A stretch of DNA of 64,000 nt, taken from the NCBI GenBank assembly GCA_961205875.1, contig OY540817.1:14171001-14235000 (forward strand), in the 5' to 3' direction. Below the pieces are notes generated by a model that worked only from the letters and a program-made list of their open reading frames with translations, made no database searches and was not told the DNA's origin. A program made the translations under genes and the position numbers. Source of the stretch: Sialis fuliginosa. Taxonomy: Eukaryota > Arthropoda > Insecta > Megaloptera > Sialidae. Shown here piece after piece: positions 1 through 18,956 of the stretch (positions are counted from its first letter, which is position 1; every line of letters begins with the position of its first letter).

Positions 1-428
1 AACAAAATGAACTTTGATTTTATTATTGTTCCCAAATTGCACTTCTGTAGACATACAAGTCCCAGGCATTTTCATATTCGATAATATGAATTATCTCTTA
101 AAAAATATACATTTTACTATAAAATACTTGTAAAAATACATACTGTTAATAACTTTCAGTTTTATTTAAAAATATTTCAGTGTTGACCTCTAACAACATT
201 AAATTTTTATCTACTTTTGTAATTGTCATTATCAATCATAAAAAGAAATACGTATATAAAATATATTAGTATAAAAATATAGATACAATAAAATATGTAT
301 ATTGAATATTTTCAAAATTCGTGTGCATTCAGATATTTTATTTTTCTAAACTAACCCAATGACAAATATTTTTGGAAAGTTTCTTTATCAGTCAAAATCA
401 ATAAAATTTGGTATATAATAATCTATTG
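1..428. other. AT-rich non-coding edge
   Basis: No gene-like reading frame, splice pattern or repeat is visible. The stretch lies downstream of the carbonic anhydrase gene, which runs on the minus strand, and ends where the tandem inverted-repeat element begins. Confidence 0.6.
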
Positions 429-429
429 T

Positions 430-1095
430 CCGGTATCATAAAGGACCTAACAAATTTGTTAGCTAACAAACACTTTCAACTGAGGTATCAAACATATATG
501 ACAGTTCTTTTGGAGTTTGTTGATGACTTTGACAAGTTTCGCGCACGCGTTGAAGGTAAATACAAACGGTATTAAAACAGTGGTGATGTTATGAAAATTA
601 TTTTGTACGGTCAAAGATGCCAACTGTGTTACAATTAATTGAAGTGTCACTGCTCTAAATTCCATAACTAATCCATAGATACTAGTACAGTATTAATACC
701 CCATATGAATGTAATTGCTAGCTAACAAATTTTGTTAGGTCCTTTATAATACCGGGCATATGTAATGTCCGGTATCATAAAGGACCTAACAAATTTGTTA
801 GCTAACAAACACTTTCAACTGAGGTATCAAACTTATATGACAGTTCTTTTGGAGTTTGTTGATGACTTTGACAAGTTTCGCGCACGCGTTGAAGGTAAAT
901 ACAAACGGTATTAAAACAGTGGTGATGTTATGAAAATTACTTTGTACGGTCAAAGATGCCAACTGTGTTACAATTAATTGAAGTGTCACTGCTCTAAATT
1001 CCATAACTAATCCATAGATACTAGTACAGTATTAATACCCCATATGAATGTAATTGCTAGCTAACAAATTTTGTTAGGTCCTTTATAATACCGGG
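430..1095. mobile_element. Two tandem copies of a MITE-like element
   Basis: Two nearly identical units (about 430-756 and 769-1095) are repeated with a period of 339 bp. Each begins with CCGGTATCATAAAGGACC and ends with the inverse (GGTCCTTTATAATACCGG). The inverted ends extend through the TTTGTTAGCTA block, giving arms of roughly 37 bp. Only a few substitutions separate the copies, so the duplication is recent. A 68-codon minus-strand reading frame occurs in both copies but has no recognisable domain and is probably chance. The 12 bp after each copy are also related (catatgtaatgt and cataagaaatgg). That favours tandem duplication of one inserted copy with its flank over two separate insertions. 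The transposon superfamily is not clear. Confidence 0.8.
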
Positions 1096-1174
1096 CATAA
1101 GAAATGGATATTTTTTAGATAAAAAGTCAATCTTAGAATATTTAAATATCTTATGTAATTTGTTGCACCTTGAT

Positions 1175-2252
1175 CTAAGTATAATATTTTTGTACTTCTT
1201 GTAAAAGTATTTCCAAACTATCTTCATTAATAGTTACGAATGATTTTGCTCTTCTACTAAAATAAAATACCTCCCCTGTATAGATATCAAACCAAAGAGC
1301 ATGTATATGTAGCTGAAATTTTTCCAGTCGTTTTTTCAGGAACCCATAACTTGCGATATTTTGCATTTGTTGTAACGTATTTATCTGTGATAACTTATCT
1401 TCAAGACTGAACTTATTTTCAGGGTCAATATAAGCCACAAACTTCCTCATTGGCGTTTCAGCTTGAAAAATCAACGGAGATTTATAATCCGTTAATTTCA
1501 GTTGTTGAAATTTATCTATACTTGAATATGCATGTGTACATAACCATGATCTTAATGGTGATATTCGACGGTTATCCTAAATAAAATTAAAACATTATTA
1601 TTTTTATTTTCATCATTAATAAAATAACTTACTTGTGAAGCAAATTCACTATCTTGTAATTTATACAACAGATTCATAGCTTTACAATCACTGTGCCCGC
1701 AGACAATGATATGTCTAATATCGTTAATAATGCAACCCAACTCTAAAGCTGCAGGTTCATTTGTTGTAAGCTCATCAAGGAAGTGTTGAGAGTGTGGTAT
1801 AAGATTACCAGCATTACGTACTAAAATATGTATATCCAGTTAATACATTTATTAAATTAAATTATTGAATTAGTTTACCAACAAACATGTCACCGACACA
1901 AGTTTCAGTGAATCTTGTAGGTATCATTCTACTGTCCATACATGTGAAAAATACTGCTTTAGGCTGAAATAAAAATTAATACTTTATGGAAAATATAAAT
2001 AGCAATTTAAATAACAATAAAACAATGGCGCCATTTTTTAAATCAATTATGCGCAAAATGTATGCGCATGAGTGTATTGACAGATATGGAATGTTGACAT
2101 ATTACAGCTAGGTATTATGTTTTTAACATTTTTAATTGATTTTTAAGACATATCATTACCGTTGGATTATCTCTAACTTGTTCAAACTGTTTCACCATTG
2201 TCTTCATGTCTGTTTGACGATATTTTATTATTCCTCTTAAGATTTTATCCAT
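1175..2252 (-). CDS. CAHbeta: Beta-carbonic anhydrase
   Basis: This zinc enzyme interconverts CO2 and bicarbonate; insect beta-class enzymes are generally mitochondrial (family knowledge). Four exons on the minus strand: 2252-2160, 1963-1879, 1820-1633 and 1576-1175. Phases close to give 255 residues, the usual insect length. The active site is visible: CMDSR (Cys39, with the Asp41/Arg43 dyad), then RNAGN at about 61-65, then CGHSDC with His102 and Cys105. Cys39, His102 and Cys105 are the expected zinc ligands. The start is the first ATG of the exon encoding MDKILRGIIKYRQ, which matches the family N-terminus. No obvious mitochondrial presequence is seen. It lies head-to-tail downstream of RagA-B on the same strand and just upstream of the tandem repeat element. 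Nothing suggests decay. Confidence 0.95.
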
Positions 2253-2711
2253 TTTAAAAAAATATTTTTACTTGAACATATTCTGCATCCCTCACTGAAC
2301 ATACTCCAGTAAGGTTCAAAGTTGAAACATAATCATGTATGTGTATGTATGTATGCTTGATACATATATTTTGAGCTAAAATAGGCAGGATGCTAATATC
2401 TCAAATTATCATTGAAAATATAAGAATAATATATGTTAGAATAATATATATTTATATAATACCTATATTATTTTAAAACAACTAAATTCTAAGATCTAAA
2501 ATGTGTAGGTAAAAAATAAAAAATAATGATTATCACAATCCAAATATAAGTAGTTTATTATAGTAAAATAAATTGTTTTAACAAGTTACTTCAATATAAA
2601 AATTCATACATTATTATATCTGAGGCAAAGATAAAATAAAATTAATATAGAAAATAATGAGAGCATGTAGAATATTATACAGTACACAGTCTTATAGGAA
2701 AAATTAACATT

Positions 2712-3816
<1,105 letters not shown>

Positions 3817-4669
3817 ATTGGAAACTATAAGTAAGAAAACTTATCTTAAACGAAAAATTAAGTGAATTTTAAAAATTAAGTCAAACGTCCGATTGACACA
3901 AATCATGTGACATTTCTTCAAATGACACTTTGCAGTCTTTGCAGTTCTGTCAACAAAAATTAAACAGTGCTACCAAAAATAACATTAATTTACTAAAGAA
4001 CCAACTTCGATGCCAGTGTATTATACAATCGTTCAACTAAATTTTAAAGAATTTTTATGGAAGTGACATGTCAAAAAATATATTGTCCGAATGTATTGTG
4101 ATTTCAATTATAACATGATGTTCTATCTCTTTTTGAGTGACATTTGGTCTGGCAATAAACAAAGATAGAGTCGTGTCACATCAGTCGAGGCTTAAAAGCG
4201 TTTACAATGGTGGTTATGGCAGTGCTCCTCGGCACATTAGTTATAGATTTTATAGAATCTTTATGGGAAATGTATATTTGTTAAAACCTTTTTCGGCTTC
4301 CTAAGTTGTGTTAAAGTGTTTTAAAATTAAAAGTAGTGCATATATCATTAATGTAAGTAAAAATATCTTGGTTTTTCTGCCGTAATGGAGTAATGTATTC
4401 TTGCATGTTCTGTGGCTGACGCATAAGGCCCGCCCATAATTCAGATAAAAATTGGGGGAGAGTAATTATTTTCGTAGAAAAGGGTTTAAAAATAACTTTA
4501 AGAATTCTGTACGGAATGTCATGGAATTTTCATAGCATTTAATGTCTGTCAAAAAATTTCCAGCAAGTAATATAAAGTTAGCTGCAAACGATTTTCATTA
4601 ATTTCCAAATACCAACTTTTGAGGAAAAACCAAAAGTTGAAAGTATGAAAAAATATTTTCAGTACCGAA
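3817..4669. promoter_or_regulatory. Divergent RagA-B / Pak intergenic region with Pak 5'UTR intron
   Basis: The region separates two genes transcribed outward. On the plus strand a strong donor (GTAAGT at 4353) and an acceptor (ATATTTTCAG ending at 4662) frame a likely 5'UTR intron, seven bases before the Pak ATG. The presumed non-coding exon upstream contains a 25-codon reading frame at 4207-4284. No TATA box stands out. Promoter positions are inferred only from gene orientation. Confidence 0.5.
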
Positions 4670-10212
<5,543 letters not shown>

Positions 10213-10336
10213 CGATCGTAGAACGCCACCTTCGGAACGTGTGTTCAACCAAACCTAACGTGAAACCGGTTGCGCTGTAAGCGACAGATAGAAAATGTGT
10301 GCCTAACTTCACAATACCGAACACTCGTTGCATTTA

Positions 10337-10342
10337 AATAAA
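10337..10342 (+). terminator. Poly(A) signal candidate for Pak
   Basis: AATAAA, repeated as an AAATAAATAAATAAA run, lies 125 bp after the Pak stop codon. Later hexamers could give longer 3'UTRs. Confidence 0.45.
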
Positions 10343-13300
10343 TAAATAAATGTTTATGATGTTTACTCTAAGTCTTAGAGTGTAATATGACCTGTTCATA
10401 GATTTGTTTGATAGTTTATACTTTATGCTTCGAGTATAAGTTTGCTTTATTTATTAAGAAATCATTATCGTGATTTTATTTGTTAGGCTCATTGCACACT
10501 GAAGTTTCATGAAACACATGGCTGAAAGCTGAAACTATGTGAAAGTATCATAATCTTAATGTGAATAATGTACAATATTTATATTATAATTTTAAGCAGT
10601 TATTATTTTTGCTGCTTTCACATTTTCTGGTGTGCATAGGGCTTTAAACTTTTCAAAATCAGACTAATATTTATTGTATTTAATATTTATTTTGTTAAAT
10701 TAATCAGAATTTGTAAATATTGGATATATTTTAAACAAGGACGTGAACCGCTACAAATTTCAGTTTAGCATTTTTTGACAGTATGAACAGTTTTGTGAAA
10801 TTATACTAATATAGTCTTTATTTTGTACATAATTACAATTGTAGGTATATAATTATTAATTCGGCAAATATTTCACAACACAATTCTAATTAGAAATCCT
10901 TAATTTCAGTTTTTTAAATAAACTATTTGAACAATAATATTTTTTTGCACATGGAGCATTTTTTAAAGATAAATTTATTCTTTATCTTCAGATTTTACAT
11001 GTTGAAACTGTAAAACTTATTTAAAATACAGATCTCTCTGTCACTACATTCACAGTTTCTGTAGTCTTATTAAATTGCTCTTGGTACCTAATGAAGCCAG
11101 TGGCTTTCTGACTGTTTATCACATTCAGTAATGCAAGTAACCTTTTTGTTATATTTACTCCTTTGAATTTGTTGCTTTGATTTTCTTTAACTAACACATA
11201 AAATTAAAAACGACAGATTTGTTGTATCTATTCAAGGTCCCCAAGACATTCAGAGCTCAATATTGTCAAGATTCTATTTAAATGCTTAAATAACATAATT
11301 CAAAGAAATAAATATTAACAAAGGGCTGCTTGCATTAGAAAACGCCCTAAGTGAAGACAAAGTGCATTCCAGATTATTATTACATCGAATATTTTTTACA
11401 TACACAATGAATTTGTTTTCTATCAAAGGTCTGATCCGTAAAGTAACTTGTACTGTTGTTAAAGAATTAGAAGTCTGAAGTGTTCTAAAAATTTATAATA
11501 TGATTTGTTTATAAAAAATAGAAAGCTTAAATAACATTGGTATTTCCAATTGGTGAACGTTTGGTTCACGTCCCTGTTTTTTTTTTAAGTATTACACTTT
11601 TTAACGGAACACATATTTTATTAGTAACTTGAATGTAAAAAGTACAAATAATCAAACAAAGCTTTTAATAGTTAATAGACATCAGAAATATGGTGGGAGG
11701 AATTCTAACACCAAATGTGCTGTTTTCTGGCAATGTGAATCGTTATAAAACTTTTGTAATATGCAGATATTTCTAGATGGCAGCTTTTATATAGAACGAA
11801 AAGAATATCAACGCTGTCTATTTTACTAGTATTTTTTCTTTTTATTGAATATGGAAACTTTATAAAAGAACTAGTCATCATTTTATAGTTCATACTTATT
11901 TTGTTTTACATTTTTACTACAGGATGATTGAAAAGATATTTTAAGGATTTGGTAAAAAATTTAGTCACCTGTATGTAAATTTTCATTGTTATAATAAAAA
12001 TTAAAAACACATTTTTATATGAAAAAATTACATATTAGCAATCGAAAAGATATTCTATATTATGTATAATATTTCATTTAGTAGGTATTTAAAGTTTTTT
12101 TTTAATGATTTGTGACAATAATCAATAAGTTTGAATGTATATGTATTACATTAAAGATTGTGTATTATTATTATCGAATTTATATGAACGAAGTAACATA
12201 TACCAGTATTGCTGTTTTTTATATTTATATTTAAATATTTATTTGAAAAATAATGATCATACTTTTTGAACTAAATGTTTTTACATATCATAAACCTTTA
12301 ATTAAAAAAAATAATTAATAAAAATAACTTTCCAAAGAGTTTTTTATTTTATAATTTCATATTATTTTAATCATGCAAGCTTGAGCACATTTAAAAAAAA
12401 AATTATATAATCCTTTTATGCAGCAATAAAGATCGAAATATCTGCATAGAAAATTTTGTAATTATAATTAATTTTTACGCTTTTTATATAGGTATATATT
12501 TTTTATTCATTTTTTGTATGTTTGTAATAATACTACGTAGACAAATATTTCTAACTTTTCATTTTATTTATTTTGTCAGGGTCAATCTTCGACTGCATTC
12601 TTTTGACAGTTTAGTTGAATCAATTAAGACTATTGATTGTATCAATGGCTGCTGATGAGTTAACTGCAGAGGAGACACAAAGAGTCCATCATGTGTAGAT
12701 AACTAATGTGAAATTTTGTATCCTATGAAATTAGGTCATTAGCTGCCTTTAGTTATGCAAATATTTTTTAATAAGTTCTTAAATTTAATGCTGTTCTCTT
12801 TGCTCACAACATAATATGCTTTAAGGCTCCATTAAACTACAGCTAATTTATTTTATAATTAAAAGACTATCATTTGTGATTGTATAAATTTCCAATATGA
12901 TTATGCTACTCAACATTTTTGTCTCATTTGTACAAATAATTGTGAAACTATAGTTTATTTACCGAGCATTTAGCTTAATAGTTTTGTATATTTCACTCAA
13001 TAAAAAAAATTGAGTATTTTCTTCCCTGAAAAAAAGTATAGTAACTTTGGTAAAAATAATTATAGAAATATATTAAAAATTTAATTATTTTTAAATCTTT
13101 AATTTCTAATTTCTTAACTTTTATTTTTTTTATCATTATTTTATTTTTCTTTTAATTCGATCTGTGATTTTAATTGACCATGTCATTTACATTTACATGT
13201 TCTAATTACAATCATTTTTACCAGTATTACTGAATGTAATATATGAAAAATTATACCAAATTTTTTTATTGGGTGCATTTAATTTTTTATAAACAATAAA

Positions 13301-14723
13301 AGACATAATTTTCAATAATCATCAAATGAGACAAACTTATTGTTTCATAAAAAAAAGATAATTAGTGACCAAAATAAAGATTATTATTATATTAAACTCT
13401 CGCCATTTTATCAAATAAAATATAAAAAAAGTTAATAAACCCCTTCCTTGAAATAAATCTATATGAAAAAAAATCTAATAATATCGATATCCTATTAAAT
13501 AATATAACAAAAATAGTTTTATGAATGCTGCGAAAATGTGTTTATGTATCTAGTTATAGTATTTTTGCACTAGTAAATATATATATAAATATATTAAGAT
13601 GTATAATTATGAATTGTGATTGATATACTATTATTTAGTTTTTTTTATTTGAAATGATAAATGCGATGTGTTTGCAGTGAGGATCGTATGATTCTACTAT
13701 AAATATAAATCTTTTTAATAGACCGATGTTTTTTATTTCTTATTTTATGGTTTCTTTTATCTGAGAGAATAATTAATTTTTGTCTAGGACATTTTTAGGG
13801 GTATTTTATACCAGGAGGTAGTTAACATTCTTTTTAGAATGTATACTATTTTAAGGATAATCTGGTGTACCACTGCACACTTATGGAAAATGACTTTTGA
13901 TCAAATTGGCTCTATCTACAAAAGAATATATTTTGTCAACTATGTTATTAATTTTATAGAATTAGTCACTTCAGCTTCAAGACTGTTTATATCTCTGCAG
14001 ATAATGAGAAAAAATATATGTTACTATCAATGCTCAGAGGAAATTGCAATCAGAAAAATTTGATAATCAACTTTTAACATAAATATCGGTACATTAAAAA
14101 TAAATATTTTGATTTACGACAGCTCTAGGAGTGCTCAAATTTTATTAGGTTTAATTTTAATTTTAAAAATGAAAAAATATTTTTTTTAAACTCTTTACAA
14201 ACTCTATATAAATGATAACTCAAATTTGGATATTTAATTTTGATATATGTCTAATACTTTTGTCATTATCTGATATGACTGAAATTTTTTGCTGGCTTAG
14301 ATCACATTTTTATCTCTGACATTTTAGCATGATAAATCAGTTTATTACTTTCTGAGATTAGTGTTGACAAACAAATTCACAAATTTGTCCTCTTTTATTA
14401 TGTTAGTTTAGATTTATCCAGTCCCTAATTACTTTTGACCTAATATCAATGCTAGTGCATTTTTTCTATACCAAATCCGCTCATAGTTAGGTAGAAATTA
14501 ATCTGTCTTTATTTTTGTGTTATTGTTAATTTTTTAAAATTATTTAGATCCAGTAACTGATTTAAAAAATTATTGAAAATACATCTTAATGTTGCTTAGT
14601 TATTTTTCTTAATTTTTTTTTATAAAATATATTTTTCTCTTGTATGTGGCCCTCTCACAAACGTTGGTGATTCTTAGATTCTAGGCTATTTAAAAAAATA
14701 TAGAAAAACTTTGATTAACATAA

Positions 14724-14729
14724 TTTATT
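14724..14729 (-). terminator. Poly(A) signal candidate for MsrB
   Basis: The minus-strand AATAAA about 100 bp after the MsrB stop codon is the nearest canonical hexamer. Confidence 0.4.
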
Positions 14730-14828
14730 CCTATATGAACACAATCAATGATTACAATTTTTATGCAAAATAAATATATATATTAATTCCAATTTCCAAC
14801 CGATAAAAACCATTTTCAGCATCATTGA

Positions 14829-17800
14829 CTAGCTATCATTTCCTTTACCCTCAGCCACAATGAAATCAATCGCAGCAGAGTTGATACAGAATCGCTTCCT
14901 TGTCGGAAGTGGTCCGTCGTCAAACACGTGTCCAAGATGGGCGTCGCATTTAGAACAGGTTACTTCGGTCCGGATACGTTCTGGATGCGACACCAGCAGT
15001 AAGAGGTTGCTCCCCACTATTTAGTTTACGGGACACAGATTCGGGAATCGAGAGGTATGACAGTTACAGGATATTGATTTTGTTTTAAGCAGAAGGTATA
15101 CAAAAAGAAATAGATTTGAGAGAAAAAAGATTAAAATGGATAAGGTAGATTTTTGTTAGTTTTGTTAATAATGAAATGTTTGGGGGTTTAATCACATTTA
15201 AAAAAAAAAAAAAAACGTCATGTCGCATGTTAACGGTATAAAGTATAAACATTGTTATTCCCACACAAAAAAAAAAAAAAAAACATATATTTTAGTGGAA
15301 TAAGGATAATAATAATGTAAAGGAGAAAAGGAAGAAAAGAAAATAACCTCATTAGCTTCCGAGGAATATTCTCAAGAACCAAATCACAACAACACGAATC
15401 ACAACATGTACAGTATTGAAACATTTAAAGAAAGAAAGCCTCCAATTATAGATAAATCTCATAAAAAACTACAATTATAATACCTGACTATAAAATATAA
15501 TAAAAATGTTAATATGCAGTTATTTAGATAGCAATTAATAAAATTATAAAATACAAGTGTTGTTTGAACAAACACTAATGATTCTGTATATAAATTTGAA
15601 ACACTGAGCTATTGGAAAAGAGATCACCTAGGTCCTAGCTGACAAGAAGCAGAATAAGAAAAAAATTAGAATTTTTTTTGTCTTTCTATAATTCATAATA
15701 CTTTTTTTGTGTTTGTCTAATTTTTTAACATAATTTATAAACTTATTGAGAAATATAAATAATAAAAAAAATTCTCTCAAACAATCAAATCTTAATGAAA
15801 TAAAATTTTTCAAAGTATTTCTAGAAACTGAATACCTTTGTTATGCAAATTTTACCTGTAAGTACTATACTGAATAAAATTATAAGCAAATTACATGTTA
15901 GGTAAAGCATAAATATCTTTACTTAACAATTTTAACGTTATTTAATAAAATAATTAAAATTTTCAAATGCGACTAATTATTAACTTTTTATTTAACTTTT
16001 ACTAGTTATTGTTGAATAGAAAATTATTTAATTAACCTATTTTCACAATCGAACGAACATAACGTCTAGTAAAAATAATTAGAGACTTGCTTGCAAGAAC
16101 ACAGTTAGTATAATTAAACTTGTTAATGTGAAAATGAAAACACAAAATCAATTAAGGATTAGGTGCTAGGTACATTCAACATAAAGTACAAAAGATTTGT
16201 TTTGTAGCAGTTAAGGAGTTAATAAGGATGTGCATTTATTTTGGATTATACTAACAGTCTTATAAAAGTGTTACTCAAAGTTCATTTACTGTTAGATAAA
16301 TGTACTTTAAACAGTGTTAATAGTTATAGAGAAGTCTTATATAATATTAAAATGGCCAATATTGTAACAATACTATATATGACATCAATATATTTTCATG
16401 AAGATCTCAAATTACATGTACAAATTTATTGATAATGAGCAACACTTTTATGAAATATTTCTAAAGGTATTAGTGCTTTTCTAGCTCTTGTGAAAATTAA
16501 TACAGTTAAATCAAATATAAATAAGTAGGTATAATACAAGCTATTTGTATGCTAATATCCAATTAAAACTAAATTGTAGTATTTATAGTATTAATTACTT
16601 TATAATTGGATGTTCATAGAAACTTATTTACATATTAATATAAACTTGTATTACACATTCTATACATACAGTGGTGGATTTACTATAGAAAAAAGGCTCT
16701 CAGTTAACTGACTGACAAAAAAATGTACAAGTCTTGTTAACTATCCACAAAATTGCAAAACTTTCTTTTTATTAATTTTACAATCACTTACTAATTGACT
16801 AAAAAATAAACTAGATCTTTTTAGACAATATGAAGCTCCCCGTGTATTAGAACAATATCAGGACTGACATTTGAACAGGAAAGCACACTATAGAATCATT
16901 TAAATGTTCTAAGGTTTCATATTTAATTAACATAATTTGCTACCAGCATTATACAATATTATACTGATTCTGTAATTCTAATTATAGAACTTCAAGCTAT
17001 AATAAATAATAATTATTCAAATATAGAGACTAGGAAAATATACGGTATTTGTTTACTATACACCTGCCACTATAAACAATTACTATAAAGAATAAAGTTA
17101 ATTAAGAATAATCTGTTTAAAAAGGGAAGAAAATCTTATTAAATTAAAATTGTTTTTAAAAGACGTATAAAAGTTAATTTTAGAAGGTACTGAAGATGTG
17201 TGTAAATGTACTCCACAGTGTATGTTCATAGCAGCAGGTATATAGTAGACAAGTACCAAATATATATTAATGAGCCCCCAAAGTTCAATTTTAACTAGGA
17301 CCTCCTTATGTATAAATCCACCACTGATATTAAAGCATAAACATTACAAAGGCATAACTGTAAATTTATTATGTGTAATCAATGTAAATATTTATTTATA
17401 TTGCATAAAAGAATGCGTGTTTGTATATACAATTCAAATATTTTTAAAACATTCTCGATTTTTTTAAATTGTTGGAATTTTATTGATAAAATATATAGTT
17501 ATGCCTTCATTACAAAAAAACAAAAATTTTGTTTAACAAAATGTTTTTAAGATTCTTTCTCTTACCCAGACTCGTATCTTTACTTAGTTTTACTTTTCCT
17601 TGATCCAAAACATCGTTAAATGCTGGCCAACCACAACCGCTGTCAAATTTCTTATCAGAACTGAACAGCGATTGTTTGCATACAATGCAAACGTAAGTAC
17701 CGGTTTCAAATGTTTTATCATAACATCCTGACGATTAATGAATGCATTATTTAATTATTTTTAATAAGTATTAGATAAAATATTACCTGAGAATGGTTTT

Positions 17801-18079
17801 TCTGTACCTCTATCTTGAGTAACATGATATTGCATAGGTGTTAATCTTTTTTTCAGTTCTTCTTTATTGAATTTTTCAGTCATTTTCCCTTCATATAAAA
17901 AACAACAGTTACTATTTTAAGAATAAGTCCAAATCACACCCATATCCAAATACGGTTATATATAAAATTTAATTACCTGTTATATGAATTCTTTGAATAG
18001 ATGTTTGAAATGCACCAGTAATACGTAGAGGAACGAGATTCAGTCTTGATAATTTTTTTACAGATCTACAGACATGCAT
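14829..18079 (-). CDS. MsrB: Methionine-R-sulfoxide reductase B
   Basis: It reduces methionine-R-sulfoxide in proteins. Exons: 18079-17977, 17888-17787, 17727-17566 and, after a 2.6-kb intron, 14980-14829, giving 172 residues. Exon 1 encodes a basic, Ser/Arg-rich leader ([19 protein letters not shown]) typical of mitochondrial import. The SelR domain follows: [18 protein letters not shown], zinc CxxC pairs at Cys82/85 and Cys131/134, SGCGWPAF at 98-105, and the catalytic Cys154 in [11 protein letters not shown]. That position holds cysteine, not selenocysteine. An in-frame ATG (Met37) sits near the start of exon 2, so a leaderless cytosolic form starting there is possible. The start at 18079 has an in-frame stop codon four codons upstream. 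Confidence 0.93.
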
Positions 18080-18479
18080 GCCCCAATTTCACTAATAACA
18101 ATTTTAAGAAACAGAATTGTATTTAAACTAAGTACTGTCAGATAATAATAGAAATCAGATGGAAGTGGTAAACCATATTAATCAAACGTCATTAATAAAA
18201 AGTGCGCGTGCTGAGAATCAAGCGGCACTTATAAACACTTGACATGAATTCTTAAAAAGTGCTTCCTGTTGAGTTTGTGCAACAATGGGCATGACAATCG
18301 AATTTTTAAAATTCATTTATAATCGCTTTTGACTTTTATTGAATTTACATATTATGTTGTTAATAGATAAAATAAATAATAATATATATAGTAATCAAAT
18401 TGTATGACATTTGAATTGATTCATTAAATAACAAGATAATATTTATAAATTTTATTTATTAATCATAAATAATGAATAA
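18080..18479. other. Intergenic region upstream of MsrB
   Basis: About 400 bp separate the orphan gene's stop from the MsrB start, both on the minus strand. It probably contains the MsrB promoter and the orphan's 3' end. No specific element was recognised. Confidence 0.4.
18451..18460 (-). terminator. Overlapping poly(A) signals for the orphan gene
   Basis: Two overlapping minus-strand AATAAA hexamers lie 20-29 bp after the stop codon of the 139-residue gene. A signal placed so well supports this being a real transcribed gene. Confidence 0.55.
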
Positions 18480-18956
18480 TTAGTCCGTAAGCGTAATATA
18501 AGAAAGTACATCAGGTTCAATGATATTATTTTGATTGATTTGTTTCGGTTTAGAGACAGGCGCTTCCCACACCGGTTCTTTTAATTTTACAACTGAAACC
18601 AATAAACTATTTATCGATCTAATAGATCATACGAAATATGAAAATATACCTAATCCACATGGTAGTAAATTCATTATATGAAGCCAATATAGTGAATGTG
18701 TTACAAACCGAAATATATTTGTAAAATAAATAGAATTATTATTTTCTTGTTTCTTCGGTGGCCATATGAAGATTATCTGACCAAGTCTAGGTTCTTTTTT
18801 TACAGAAGTGCTATTTAAATTGAATTCTTCTTGACTTTGTAACAGAGATTCAGATTCAAGTTTTGAAACAATGGAATTAAACGAATTGAATTTTGTATAA
18901 TTTCTTTTTCGTTTATTCAATTGAAACGGGATCGATATGTTTTCTATTTCACTCAT
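18480..18956 (-). CDS. Unrecognised 139-residue protein
   Basis: I do not recognise this protein. Two exons (18956-18650 and 18592-18480) join in phase through a GTATAT donor and a TTTCAG acceptor to give 139 residues. The N-terminal half is polar, rich in Ser, Asn, Lys and Glu (KRKRNYTKF, LESESLLQSQEEF). A short hydrophobic stretch follows (GQIIFIWPP), then SLYWLHIMNLLPCGL, then a KLKEPVWEAPVSKPK tail. There is no signal peptide and no convincing membrane helix. Evidence for a real gene is the clean splice pair, the continuous frame over both exons and the nearby poly(A) signals. It could be a fast-evolving or lineage-restricted protein. It lies between MsrB and ALG9 on the same strand. Confidence 0.55.

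Larger units (their letters stand above)
10213..14828. other. Long AT-rich convergent intergenic region / Pak 3'UTR
   Basis: Pak and MsrB converge across 4.6 kb. No coding exon, RNA gene or clear mobile element is recognised. Open frames at 11705-11893 and 13839-14063 lack any domain or codon signal and fit chance in AT-rich DNA. Part is presumably Pak 3'UTR, because several AATAAA hexamers occur after the first one at 10337. Confidence 0.5.

Noticed and set aside
459-1004. Two identical 68-codon minus-strand frames in the tandem repeat
   Set aside because: They exist only because the repeat is duplicated; no domain, and their ends fall within the inverted termini.
13839-14063. 74-codon frame in the Pak-MsrB interval
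   Set aside because: No domain or splice partners; expected by chance in AT-rich DNA of this length.
15199-15283. Two poly-A tracts in the large MsrB intron, considered as retroposon tails
   Set aside because: No body sequence or target duplication could be recognised beside them.
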